In this document: piece by piece, positions 4,982 through 10,933 of the stretch
How the letters are laid out: every line of letters begins with the position of its first letter
How positions within the stretch are numbered: position 1 is the first letter of the stretch
From: JACCZX01 sp038216465
Lineage (GTDB): Bacteria; Pseudomonadota; Gammaproteobacteria; Burkholderiales; Burkholderiaceae_F
DNA length: 10,933 bases
Direction: 5' to 3'
Assembly: GCA_038216465.1 (NCBI GenBank)
Contig: JBBQQC010000040.1
Span: 1 to 10,933 of the forward strand
Notes under the pieces: model-generated
Told to the model about the DNA's origin: nothing
The model's database searches: none
What the model saw: only the letters and a program-made list of their open reading frames with translations
Made by a program: the position numbers and the translations under genes

Positions 4982-5932
4982 CTAGTCCGACTTGCGGATT
5001 CTGATCACGCCCGGATCACGGCGCACCCATTCGGGTTGCAGCGTGATGTGATCAATGTGAAAGTCGCGGTTCAGCACAAGTCGCGCCTGATGCAGGATCA
5101 CCGGCCAGCGTTCGATGTCGTCAACCAAGACATGTGCTGACAGCGCGGACTTCCCAGGCACCATCGACCAAACATGCAGGTCGTGCACCGACACAATCCC
5201 GGGCAGCTTCGCGAGCGTCGCGCCGACACTGCCGTAGTCAACGTCCGTCGGTACGCTGTCCAGCAGCACGAACGTCGTTTCCTTCAGCACCGCGTAGGTA
5301 GAACGTACGATCAGCGCCGCCACAAGTAACGACAGCACCGGGTCGGCGATCAGCGGGCCGCCGAAGTAAATGATGACGCCCGCCATGATCGCCGCAACCG
5401 AACCCAGCAGGTCGCCGAGCACATGCACGAACGCCGAGCGGATATTGACGTTGTCGCGCTCGCGCGAAAGTGTCCAGGCCACCAGAAGGTTGACCAGCAA
5501 GCCGGCGGTTCCCACCCCGGCAACTGCCAGCCCGTGCACAGGCACCGGCGCGTTAATTCGGTTGACTGCCTCGATGGCGATCCACAGCACGACCGCAACC
5601 ATGAACAACGCGTTGACAAACGCGGCGATCACTTCGACGCGCGCCAGTCCGAACGAATGGCGCTCGGAAATGGGGCGCCGCGCGATGATGTTGGCGATAA
5701 GTGCAAATAACAGCGCTGCCGAGTCGGTCACCATATGCCCGGCGTCGGCGAGCAGCGCCAGCGAGCCCGACCACAGACCCGCAACCAATTCGACACCCGC
5801 GAAGCCGACGGTCAGACCGACCGCGACCGTCAGCGTGCGTCCGCCGGCGGCACGCGCGCGATGGGTATAGCTGCTATCGCCGCGATGGTGCGCGTTGAGG
5901 TGATCATGGTCGTGATGATGCACAGCGCTCAC
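4982..5932 (-). CDS. Cation diffusion facilitator (CDF) family zinc/divalent metal exporter
   Basis: The 316-aa protein is a CDF transporter of the CzcD/ZitB type, a proton-coupled antiporter that moves Zn2+ (or related ions) out of the cytoplasm. The N-terminus is His-rich (HHHDHDH at 5-11, HH at 15-16). Six membrane segments follow, roughly 33-53, 56-82, 100-122, 133-155, 165-190 and 195-212. The transport site is visible as D63 and HMVTD (66-70) in helix 2 with HVLGD (170-174) in helix 5; this HxxxD/HxxxD set is that of zinc-type members. The cytoplasmic domain contains HDLHVW (250-255), H267 and H295, the usual regulatory metal ligands. The start is GTG at 5932, 21 nt after the CoA-transferase B stop; there is no clear ribosome site, and a second GTG three codons on is a fallback. 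It is the last gene of the leftward acyl-CoA run, so it may be co-transcribed without being functionally tied to it. Confidence 0.93.
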   Translation of the reverse strand: MSAVHHHDHDHLNAHHRGDSSYTHRARAAGGRTLTVAVGLTVGFAGVELVAGLWSGSLALLADAGHMVTDSAALLFALIANIIARRPISERHSFGLARVEVIAAFVNALFMVAVVLWIAIEAVNRINAPVPVHGLAVAGVGTAGLLVNLLVAWTLSRERDNVNIRSAFVHVLGDLLGSVAAIMAGVIIYFGGPLIADPVLSLLVAALIVRSTYAVLKETTFVLLDSVPTDVDYGSVGATLAKLPGIVSVHDLHVWSMVPGKSALSAHVLVDDIERWPVILHQARLVLNRDFHIDHITLQPEWVRRDPGVIRIRKSD

Positions 5933-5945
5933 GGCGTACGCCGTG
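5930..5945. repeat. Perfect 16-bp palindrome at the CDF transporter start
   Basis: CACGGCGTACGCCGTG is perfectly self-complementary with no spacer. Its left end on the + strand is the complement of the GTG start codon of the CDF gene, and it fills most of the gap after the CoA-transferase B stop. It could be a regulator site or a hairpin masking the start. It does not resemble the AT-rich Zur box or a MerR-type promoter. Function is unknown. Confidence 0.5.
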
Positions 5946-5953
5946 CTAGGTAG

Positions 5954-6604
5954 TCAAGCAGCGACGGTCGGCGTCGCGAATTTCAGGGGACAGCCAGTTT
6001 TCGTGCGAGCTTCGTCCTGCGTTACACCCGGCGCAAGCTCGGCTACGTGCAGGCCTTCCTTCGTCACGTCGAACACGCCGAGCTCGGTGATGATCCGGTT
6101 GATCACCGCCTTCCCGGTCAGTGGCAGCGTGCATTGCTGCAGGATCTTGTGTTCACCGCTCTTCGCGGTGTGCTCCATCAGCACCACGACGCGCTCTACT
6201 CCACCGACCAGATCCATCGCGCCGCCCATGCCCTTGACCAGCTTGCCGGGAATCATCCAGTTCGCAAGGTCGCCCTTTTCGCTGACCTGCATCGCACCCA
6301 GAATCGCCAGGTTGATGTGGCCGCCGCGGATCATTGCGAACGAATCGGCGCTCGAGAAATAGCTCGATCCCGGCAGCGCGGTCACCAGTTGTTTGCCGGC
6401 GTTGATCAGATCGGGATCGATCTCCTCTTCCAGCGGGAACGGGCCGATCCCCAGCAGTCCATTTTCCGATTGCAGCATCACGTCGATACCGGCCGGAATG
6501 TAGTTCGCCACCAGCGTTGGCAGGCCGATACCCAAATTGACGTAGAAGCCGTCCTGCAGTTCCCGCGCTGCGCGCGCGGCCATTTGTTCGCGGGTCCACG
6601 GCAT
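5954..6604 (-). CDS. scoB: 3-oxoacid CoA-transferase subunit B (SCOT family)
   Basis: The 216-aa protein is the beta subunit of a class I CoA-transferase, which moves CoA between succinyl-CoA and acetoacetate or a related 3-oxoacid. The catalytic glutamate that forms the glutamyl-CoA thioester is E47, in QSENGLLGIG (45-54). NLGIGLPT (23-30), MIRGGHINLAILGAMQVS and GKLVKGMGGAMDLV are also hallmark stretches. Length is normal for a separate B subunit. It starts with ATG at 6604, one base after the subunit A stop, with AGGA (6614-6617) located in the last codons of subunit A. The two subunits form a heteromeric enzyme in the cytoplasm. PcaJ (3-oxoadipate) and AtoA are close relatives; the lack of other aromatic-degradation (pca) genes favours acetoacetate or a general 3-oxoacid over 3-oxoadipate, but this is inference. 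Confidence 0.93.
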   Translation of the reverse strand: MPWTREQMAARAARELQDGFYVNLGIGLPTLVANYIPAGIDVMLQSENGLLGIGPFPLEEEIDPDLINAGKQLVTALPGSSYFSSADSFAMIRGGHINLAILGAMQVSEKGDLANWMIPGKLVKGMGGAMDLVGGVERVVVLMEHTAKSGEHKILQQCTLPLTGKAVINRIITELGVFDVTKEGLHVAELAPGVTQDEARTKTGCPLKFATPTVAA

Positions 6605-6605
6605 C

Positions 6606-7316
6606 TCAGTTTTTCCTCACGGTGCGATTCTCGATACGCTTTTCCGGCGTCGCGTTGAGCACCAGCCGCTGCACGAAGATGCCCGGCGTGTGAACGTTGT
6701 CGGGGTCGAGCGCGCCGTTCTCGACGAGCTCTTCGACCTCGGCCACGGTGACCTTGCCGCACATCGCGACGACGGGATTGAAGTTGCGCGCGGTCTTTCG
6801 ATAAACCAGATTGCCCTGCTTATCGGCTTTCCACGCCTTGACGAGCGACAGGTCGGCGCGGATCGAGCGCTCCATCACGTAGTCCTTGCCGCCCCAGATA
6901 CCGTCGAACTTCTGCGTCGGCTTGCCCTCGGCCACGATCGTGCCAAAACCTGTGCGTGCGAAAAATGCCGGAATGCCGGCGCCTCCGGCGCGCATCCGCT
7001 CCGCCAGCGTTCCCTGCGGCGTGAATTCGAGCTCGAGCTCGCCCGACAAGTACTGCCGCTCAAACTCCTTGTTTTCGCCGACATACGACGAGATCATCTT
7101 GCCGATCTGCCGCGTTGTCAGCAGCAGACCGAGTCCAGCGCCATCGACACCGGCGTTGTTGCTGACGCAAATGAGTTTTTTTGCTCCGCTATCACGCAGC
7201 GCACCGATCAGCGCTTCTGGAATGCCGCACAAACCAAAACCTCCCACCGCCACAATCTGCCCGTCTTTGACCACGTCGGCCAACGCCGCCGCGGCCGAGG
7301 GATAAACCTTGTTCAT
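6606..7316 (-). CDS. scoA: 3-oxoacid CoA-transferase subunit A (SCOT family)
   Basis: The 236-aa protein is the alpha subunit paired with the downstream beta subunit. The CoA-binding start VAVGGFGLCGIPEALI (22-37), VSNNAGVDG (51-59), MISSYVGENKEFERQY (74-89) and a GGKDYVMERSIRADLSLVKAWKAD stretch in the middle are typical of succinyl-CoA:3-oxoacid CoA-transferase A subunits. Length matches the family. The start is ATG at 7316 with GGAG (7323-7326) 6 nt upstream. It follows the thioesterase gene by 29 nt on the same strand. Together with the SDR and thioesterase it points to use of 3-oxoacids or ketone bodies. PcaI and AtoD are the alternatives within the same family; sequence alone does not separate the substrates. 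Confidence 0.93.
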   Translation of the reverse strand: MNKVYPSAAAALADVVKDGQIVAVGGFGLCGIPEALIGALRDSGAKKLICVSNNAGVDGAGLGLLLTTRQIGKMISSYVGENKEFERQYLSGELELEFTPQGTLAERMRAGGAGIPAFFARTGFGTIVAEGKPTQKFDGIWGGKDYVMERSIRADLSLVKAWKADKQGNLVYRKTARNFNPVVAMCGKVTVAEVEELVENGALDPDNVHTPGIFVQRLVLNATPEKRIENRTVRKN

Positions 7317-7345
7317 TGAGCGCTCCGCCTATTCAGCCGCGAATT

Positions 7346-7738
7346 TTAGGTGATCGCAGCGCGCACCGTTTGGGGCCACGGCGCCGACTTACCTGCGGTG
7401 TAGTCGTACCAGACAATTACGGTGCGGCCCGTCGCATACACGACGCCCGCTTCATTCTTCTTCTCGATCTTCAGCGACATCTCAACACTCGAACGCCCAA
7501 CGCGCGTCACCATCTGCGTGACAATTGCAGTGCCGGGGTAGGTCATCGCCTTAAGGAAATCGCATCCGGCATGCGCCAGAATCGGTGCTTCACCTACCGG
7601 CAACGTGGGAAAACCGAAGCGCGCAAACCACTGAATACGCGCCTCTTCCATCAGCCGGAAATACATCAGGTTGTTCAGGTGGGACATGGCGTCCATGTCG
7701 CCCCACCGCAGCGGAACCTCGATAACAAACTCTTTCAC
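7346..7738 (-). CDS. Acyl-CoA thioesterase, 4HBT hotdog family (YbgC-like)
   Basis: The 130-aa protein has the single hotdog fold of the 4-hydroxybenzoyl-CoA thioesterase family. The signature RWGDMDAMSHLNN (11-23) includes the putative catalytic D16 and the conserved HxNN, followed by the long helix MYFRLMEEARIQWF. Relatives hydrolyse short- to medium-chain or aryl acyl-CoAs in the cytoplasm. The start is GTG at 7738, and the SDR stop codon lies inside it as GTGA (4-nt overlap), a sign of translational coupling. Lying between an SDR dehydrogenase and a CoA-transferase, it probably releases CoA from an intermediate or dead-end acyl-CoA of the same route. The exact substrate cannot be read. 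Confidence 0.9.
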   Translation of the reverse strand: MKEFVIEVPLRWGDMDAMSHLNNLMYFRLMEEARIQWFARFGFPTLPVGEAPILAHAGCDFLKAMTYPGTAIVTQMVTRVGRSSVEMSLKIEKKNEAGVVYATGRTVIVWYDYTAGKSAPWPQTVRAAIT

Positions 7739-8505
7739 GCGGCCGACATTCCGTCGTCAGCAGCAATGATCGCGCCGTTGATGAACTGGGACTCCTCCGC
7801 CACCAGCAGCAGCAAAACGCCATCCAGCTCTTCGGGCGTGCCGACCCGCTTACGGGGCAGGCGAGCGAGCAACTTCGCGCCGCGCTCGGTCTCCCATACC
7901 GCATCGTTCATCTCGGTGCGGATATACCCCGGACAAATCGCGTTAACGTTGATGCCATAGCGACCCCATTCGACCGCCTGCGAGCGCGTCATGTGAATCA
8001 CCGCCGCCTTGGTCATGCAATAGACGCCGATATCGGGCAGTACGCGCAACCCGGCGATCGATGCGATGTTGACGATACGGCCGCGCAATCCCTGCTGCTG
8101 CTTCGAGCGCGCGATCATCTGTCGCGCCACCGCTTGGGCGACAAAGAAGGCGCCCTTGACGTTGGTGTCGAACATGAAGTCATAATCGACCGGCGTGACT
8201 TCGGTCAGCCGCTGCGCAGTTGAGACGCCGGAGTTATTGATCAGGATGTCGATCGGGCCGACCTCGCGCTCGGTCTGCGCAATGGCGTTCTCGATCGATT
8301 CCTGCTCGGTAACGTCGAGCGCGACAATGTGAGCGGCGCCGCCGGCGGATTCGATCTCGGCCCGAAGGTCCTTCAGCCGTTCGAGCCTGCGCGCGGCCAG
8401 CACGGTCAGCGCCCCGTTGGCCGCCAGCACACGTGCGAAGCGCGCGCCAAGGCCGCTGCTGGCGCCGGTCACTAGCGCGACTTTTTCTTTTAAGTTCGTT
8501 CGCAT
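7735..8505 (-). CDS. SDR-family NAD(P)-dependent oxidoreductase
   Basis: The 256-aa protein is a classical short-chain dehydrogenase/reductase. It shows the cofactor motif TGASSGLG (13-20), D64 before the adenine pocket, NNSG (90-93), and the catalytic tetrad N115, S149, Y162 and K166 (YCMTK). The PGYIRTEM segment (192-199) shapes the active site. The ARR at 38-40 after the second strand hints at NADP(H) rather than NAD(H), but this is weak evidence. Length is typical. The start is ATG at 8505, with no clear ribosome site in front of it. It is the first gene of the leftward five-gene run and is divergent from ETF-QO with a 143-nt gap. A 3-hydroxyacyl-CoA or 3-oxoacyl reductase role is plausible from the neighbours but is inference. 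Confidence 0.93.
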   Translation of the reverse strand: MRTNLKEKVALVTGASSGLGARFARVLAANGALTVLAARRLERLKDLRAEIESAGGAAHIVALDVTEQESIENAIAQTEREVGPIDILINNSGVSTAQRLTEVTPVDYDFMFDTNVKGAFFVAQAVARQMIARSKQQQGLRGRIVNIASIAGLRVLPDIGVYCMTKAAVIHMTRSQAVEWGRYGINVNAICPGYIRTEMNDAVWETERGAKLLARLPRKRVGTPEELDGVLLLLVAEESQFINGAIIAADDGMSAA

Positions 8506-8648
8506 CGTGATGGGCGCCGAAACCCCCCGAGGTCAATGAGTTCCCCGACCCAGGGATGGAGTGCAATGATCGCGAGAAGAAACATGCTGCGGTGATGATC
8601 GCATAGTCGATCGCTTCTACAATCCTCGATCGGGTTTCAGGAAGAGCC
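8506..8648. promoter_or_regulatory. Divergent promoter region between the SDR run and ETF-QO
   Basis: This 143-nt gap must hold the promoters of both units. For ETF-QO, TACAAT at 8618-8623 is a 5-of-6 match to a -10 box, but no good -35 sits 16-18 nt upstream. TCGATCG occurs on both sides of it (8607-8613 and 8626-8632, 19 bp apart), and TGATCGC recurs at 8567-8573 and 8596-8602, so a regulator site is possible. For the SDR gene, TTGACC and TTGCAC stretches exist on the minus strand without convincing -10 partners. The ETF-QO ribosome site is AGGAAG (8639-8644). Confidence 0.35.
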
Positions 8649-10304
8649 ATGGCAGAAGCGGCGCAGCGCGAATCGATGGAGTACGACGTCGTGGTCGTCG
8701 GCGGGGGTCCGTCCGGACTCGCTGCGGCGATTCGATTGAAACAGCTTGCGGCCAAGCAAGGACGCGAAACCAGCGTGTGCGTGCTTGAGAAGGGCTCGGA
8801 GATCGGTGCGCATATCTTGTCGGGAGCGGTGATCGATCCGATTGCGCTGACCGAACTGTTTGCGGACTGGAAAGAGCGTGGCGCGCCGTTGAAGACCACC
8901 GTGGGCGCCGAGCGTTTCCTGCTTCTATCCGAGAACCGCTCCGTCGAGGTTCCACACGCGTGGCTGCCGGCGGCGCTGAGAAACAAGGGTTACTACATCG
9001 GCAGCCTGGGCAATCTGGTGCGATGGCTTGGGCAACAAGCGGAATCGCTCGGCGTGGAAATCTTTCCCGGTTTCGCCGCGGCTGAAATCTTGTATGACGA
9101 TACCGGTGCCGTTAGCGGTGTCGCCACCGGCAACATGGGCGTCGGCCGCGACGGCAAGCCGACCGAGAATTTTCAGCCCGGCGTCGAGCTGCACGGGAAG
9201 TACACGCTGTTTGCCGAAGGCGCGCGCGGCAACTTGGCGCGCCAGCTGGTGCCGCGCTTTCGGCTGAACGAAGGCCGCGACCCGCAGACATGGGGCATCG
9301 GCATCAAGGAAATCTGGGAACTCGACGCGACCAAATTCAGCGCAGGCCTGGTCCTGCACAGCGCGGGGTGGCCGCTCGACAACAGCACGTATGGCGGTGG
9401 CTGGATGTATCACTTCGGCGAGAACCTCGCGTCGGTTGGCTTGGTCGTCGGCCTGGGTTATACGAATCCCTATCTATCCCCGTTTGAGGAGTTCCAGCGC
9501 CTGAAGACGCACCCTGCGATTCGCACCTACCTCGAAGGCGGCAAGCGCCTCGAATATGGATCGCGCGCAATCAATGCGAGCGGATTGCAGTCGCTGCCGA
9601 AGCTGGTGTTTCCTGGCGGCGCACTGATTGGCTGCGACGCCGGCTTTCTGAACGCCCCGCGCATCAAGGGCAGCCACGCGGCGATCAAGAGCGGCATGCT
9701 CGCCGCCGAAGCGGCGTTCGAGGCGCTGGCTGCCGATCGCCAGCGCGACGAACTGGTCTCGTATCCGCAAGCGTTCGAACGAAGCTGGCTGCATGACGAG
9801 CTCTACCGCGCGCGCAATTTCAAGCCGTGGCTCGATAAGGGATTGATGCTCGGCTCGTTGATGTTCGGTGTCGACCAGATTGTCTTTCGCGGTCATGCAC
9901 CCTGGACGCTGCATCGCAGCCTAGCCGATCACGAAAAGCTGAAGCCGGCTGCCGAATGCACTCCAATCACGTACCTGAAGCCCGACGGCAAGCTGACGTT
10001 TGATCGGCTGTCGTCGGTGTACCTATCCAACACGAACCATGAAGAAAACCAGCCGCCGCACCTGACGTTGAAAGACGCCGCCGTGCCGACGGCGATCAAC
10101 CTTCCGAAATACGCCGGCCCAGAGCAGCGCTACTGCCCGGCTGCCGTTTACGAATTTGTCAAAGGCGCAGACGGCAACGAACGACTGCAGATCAACTTTC
10201 AGAATTGCGTGCACTGCAAGACGTGCGATATCAAGGACCCGACCCAAAACATCGTGTGGGTCACGCCGGAAGGCGGCGGCGGGCCGAACTACATCAACAT
10301 GTAG
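8649..10304 (+). CDS. Electron transfer flavoprotein-ubiquinone oxidoreductase (ETF-QO)
   Basis: The 551-aa protein transfers electrons from reduced ETF to ubiquinone at the membrane, linking acyl-CoA and some amine dehydrogenases to the respiratory chain. The FAD-binding Rossmann start is DVVVVGGGPSGLAAAIRL (GGGPSG at 18-23). The middle carries family stretches such as EKGSEIGAHILSGAVIDP and GGALIGCDAGFLNAPRIKG, the latter close to the FAD and quinone region. The C-terminal [4Fe-4S] domain has its four cysteines at C496, C520, C523 and C526 (CVHCKTCDIKDP), spaced almost as in the human enzyme. Length fits bacterial members, which lack the mitochondrial presequence. The start is ATG at 8649, after AGGAAG and AAGAG. 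It is divergent from the SDR/thioesterase/CoA-transferase run, consistent with shared use in fatty-acid, branched-chain or ketone catabolism. The ETF subunits are not in the window. Confidence 0.97.
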   Translation: MAEAAQRESMEYDVVVVGGGPSGLAAAIRLKQLAAKQGRETSVCVLEKGSEIGAHILSGAVIDPIALTELFADWKERGAPLKTTVGAERFLLLSENRSVEVPHAWLPAALRNKGYYIGSLGNLVRWLGQQAESLGVEIFPGFAAAEILYDDTGAVSGVATGNMGVGRDGKPTENFQPGVELHGKYTLFAEGARGNLARQLVPRFRLNEGRDPQTWGIGIKEIWELDATKFSAGLVLHSAGWPLDNSTYGGGWMYHFGENLASVGLVVGLGYTNPYLSPFEEFQRLKTHPAIRTYLEGGKRLEYGSRAINASGLQSLPKLVFPGGALIGCDAGFLNAPRIKGSHAAIKSGMLAAEAAFEALAADRQRDELVSYPQAFERSWLHDELYRARNFKPWLDKGLMLGSLMFGVDQIVFRGHAPWTLHRSLADHEKLKPAAECTPITYLKPDGKLTFDRLSSVYLSNTNHEENQPPHLTLKDAAVPTAINLPKYAGPEQRYCPAAVYEFVKGADGNERLQINFQNCVHCKTCDIKDPTQNIVWVTPEGGGGPNYINM

Positions 10305-10328
10305 CGTGTCGCGCGTCTCTATCGACGA

Positions 10329-10925
10329 CTACAAAGAGCGCGCGGGCGACGCGTTGTCCCGCTGCCACTCGCCAGCCAGCACTTTTTCCAGCCACATTAC
10401 GCCGACCATCGTTTTTACGTCGGTGACGGTGCCCTCGCGGACCCACTGCAACAACCGCTGCCACGGCGTGGTGAAAACCTCGAGCGTCTCGCCGGCATCG
10501 AGGGTGGCGCCTTCATGCGCTAGATCTTCGGCGAGAAACATTTCGATCTTCTCGTCGGAGTATGCAATCGCGTTGTGCAGTCCGCCCAGGTAACTCCACT
10601 GGCCGGCGCGGTAGCCGGTTTCTTCAAGCAACTCGCGACGGGCGCAATCGAACGGGTTTTCTCCCGCATCGATCTTGCCGGCCGGAAACTCGATCTCCGT
10701 CCGCTTCAGCGGATACCGGAACTGGCGCTCGAGAACGACGTGACCATCGGATAACAACGGCACGATCATCACCGCACCCGGGTGGCGCAGGTATTCGCGC
10801 GTACCGACATGGCCGTCGGGTGCACGCACGTGGTCCACGTACAAACGCAGAAAAGAACCTTCAAACGCGAGCCGGCTGTCGAGAGTCTGCTCGATCAACC
10901 GATCGTCGGCCGCCGATCCCGTCAT
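10329..10925 (-). CDS. Nudix hydrolase, ADP-ribose pyrophosphatase type (NudF-like)
   Basis: The 198-aa protein carries a perfect Nudix box, GX5EX7REUXEEXGU, at 83-105 (G83, E89, R97, E98, E101, E102, G104), which binds the catalytic Mg2+. The upstream HPGAVMIVPLL and QFRYPLKRTEIEFPAGKID stretch is typical of ADP-ribose pyrophosphatases, which cleave ADP-ribose to AMP and ribose 5-phosphate. LGGLHNAIAYSDEKIEMFLAED after the box is also typical of this branch. The gene is complete, with ATG at 10925, 8 bases from the window edge, so its ribosome site and promoter are out of view. It ends 24 nt from the ETF-QO stop, tail-to-tail, with no clear terminator between them. GDP-mannose or another nucleotide sugar remains a possible substrate. 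A link to the NAD+-consuming RES toxin 6 kb away would be speculation. Confidence 0.93.
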   Translation of the reverse strand: MTGSAADDRLIEQTLDSRLAFEGSFLRLYVDHVRAPDGHVGTREYLRHPGAVMIVPLLSDGHVVLERQFRYPLKRTEIEFPAGKIDAGENPFDCARRELLEETGYRAGQWSYLGGLHNAIAYSDEKIEMFLAEDLAHEGATLDAGETLEVFTTPWQRLLQWVREGTVTDVKTMVGVMWLEKVLAGEWQRDNASPARSL

Positions 10926-10933
10926 CGATGCCT

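Noticed and set aside
6047..6658. 203-codon + strand frame across scoB
   Set aside because: It is antisense to a well-conserved CoA-transferase subunit and shows no family features.
8234..8986. 250-codon minus-strand frame spanning the SDR start and the ETF-QO start
   Set aside because: It crosses the divergent promoter region and overlaps two strongly supported genes in other frames; its sequence is low-complexity and Arg-rich.
10305..10346. Possible hairpin (TCGCGCG at 10309-10315 with CGCGCG at 10339-10344) as a terminator between ETF-QO and the Nudix gene
   Set aside because: The loop is over 20 nt, there is no T-run on either strand, and one arm lies inside the Nudix coding sequence. 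GC-rich chance pairing is the simpler explanation.

Overview
This window looks like chromosomal DNA of a GC-rich (about 60% by eye) Gram-negative proteobacterium. A betaproteobacterium of the Burkholderiales sort is the best guess. The basis is codon use, frequent GTG starts, and a set of acyl-CoA catabolism genes beside an ETF-ubiquinone oxidoreductase; no rRNA or other taxonomic marker is present. Coding density is very high: no stretch over 300 bases lacks a gene, and I see no tRNA, rRNA, CRISPR array or insertion sequence.

Layout. (1) 1-202: the left edge holds the start of a leftward gene cut by the window (1-60). Ahead of it lie a 32-codon small ORF and a plausible sigma70 promoter inside the end of the AlkB gene. 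(2) 202-2944, leftward: a tightly packed three-gene operon in the order AbfD/HpaB-fold flavoprotein, ISOC-type isochorismatase-like hydrolase, AlkB-like Fe(II)/2-oxoglutarate dioxygenase. (3) 2976-3722, rightward: a DUF1624/HGSNAT-type membrane protein that starts only 31 bp from the divergent flavoprotein gene. (4) 3788-4901, leftward: a RES-Xre type II toxin-antitoxin pair with its own promoter and a GTAC-based operator. (5) 4982-8505, leftward: a five-gene run of SDR dehydrogenase, 4HBT thioesterase, 3-oxoacid CoA-transferase subunits A and B, and a CDF zinc exporter. (6) 8649-10304, rightward: ETF-ubiquinone oxidoreductase, divergent from that run. (7) 10329-10925, leftward: a complete NudF-like Nudix hydrolase ending tail-to-tail with ETF-QO.

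How they fit together. The SDR, thioesterase and CoA-transferase form a plausible beta-oxidation or ketone-body module. ETF-QO is the route by which electrons from acyl-CoA dehydrogenases, via ETF, enter the quinone pool. The CDF exporter appears to be a passenger at the operon end. The most unusual part is the flavoprotein operon. Its first enzyme reads like 4-hydroxybutyryl-CoA dehydratase (AbfD) but lacks two of the cysteines that hold the [4Fe-4S] cluster there, and it is coupled to a cysteine hydrolase and an AlkB-like oxygenase. Its substrate cannot be read from the sequence.
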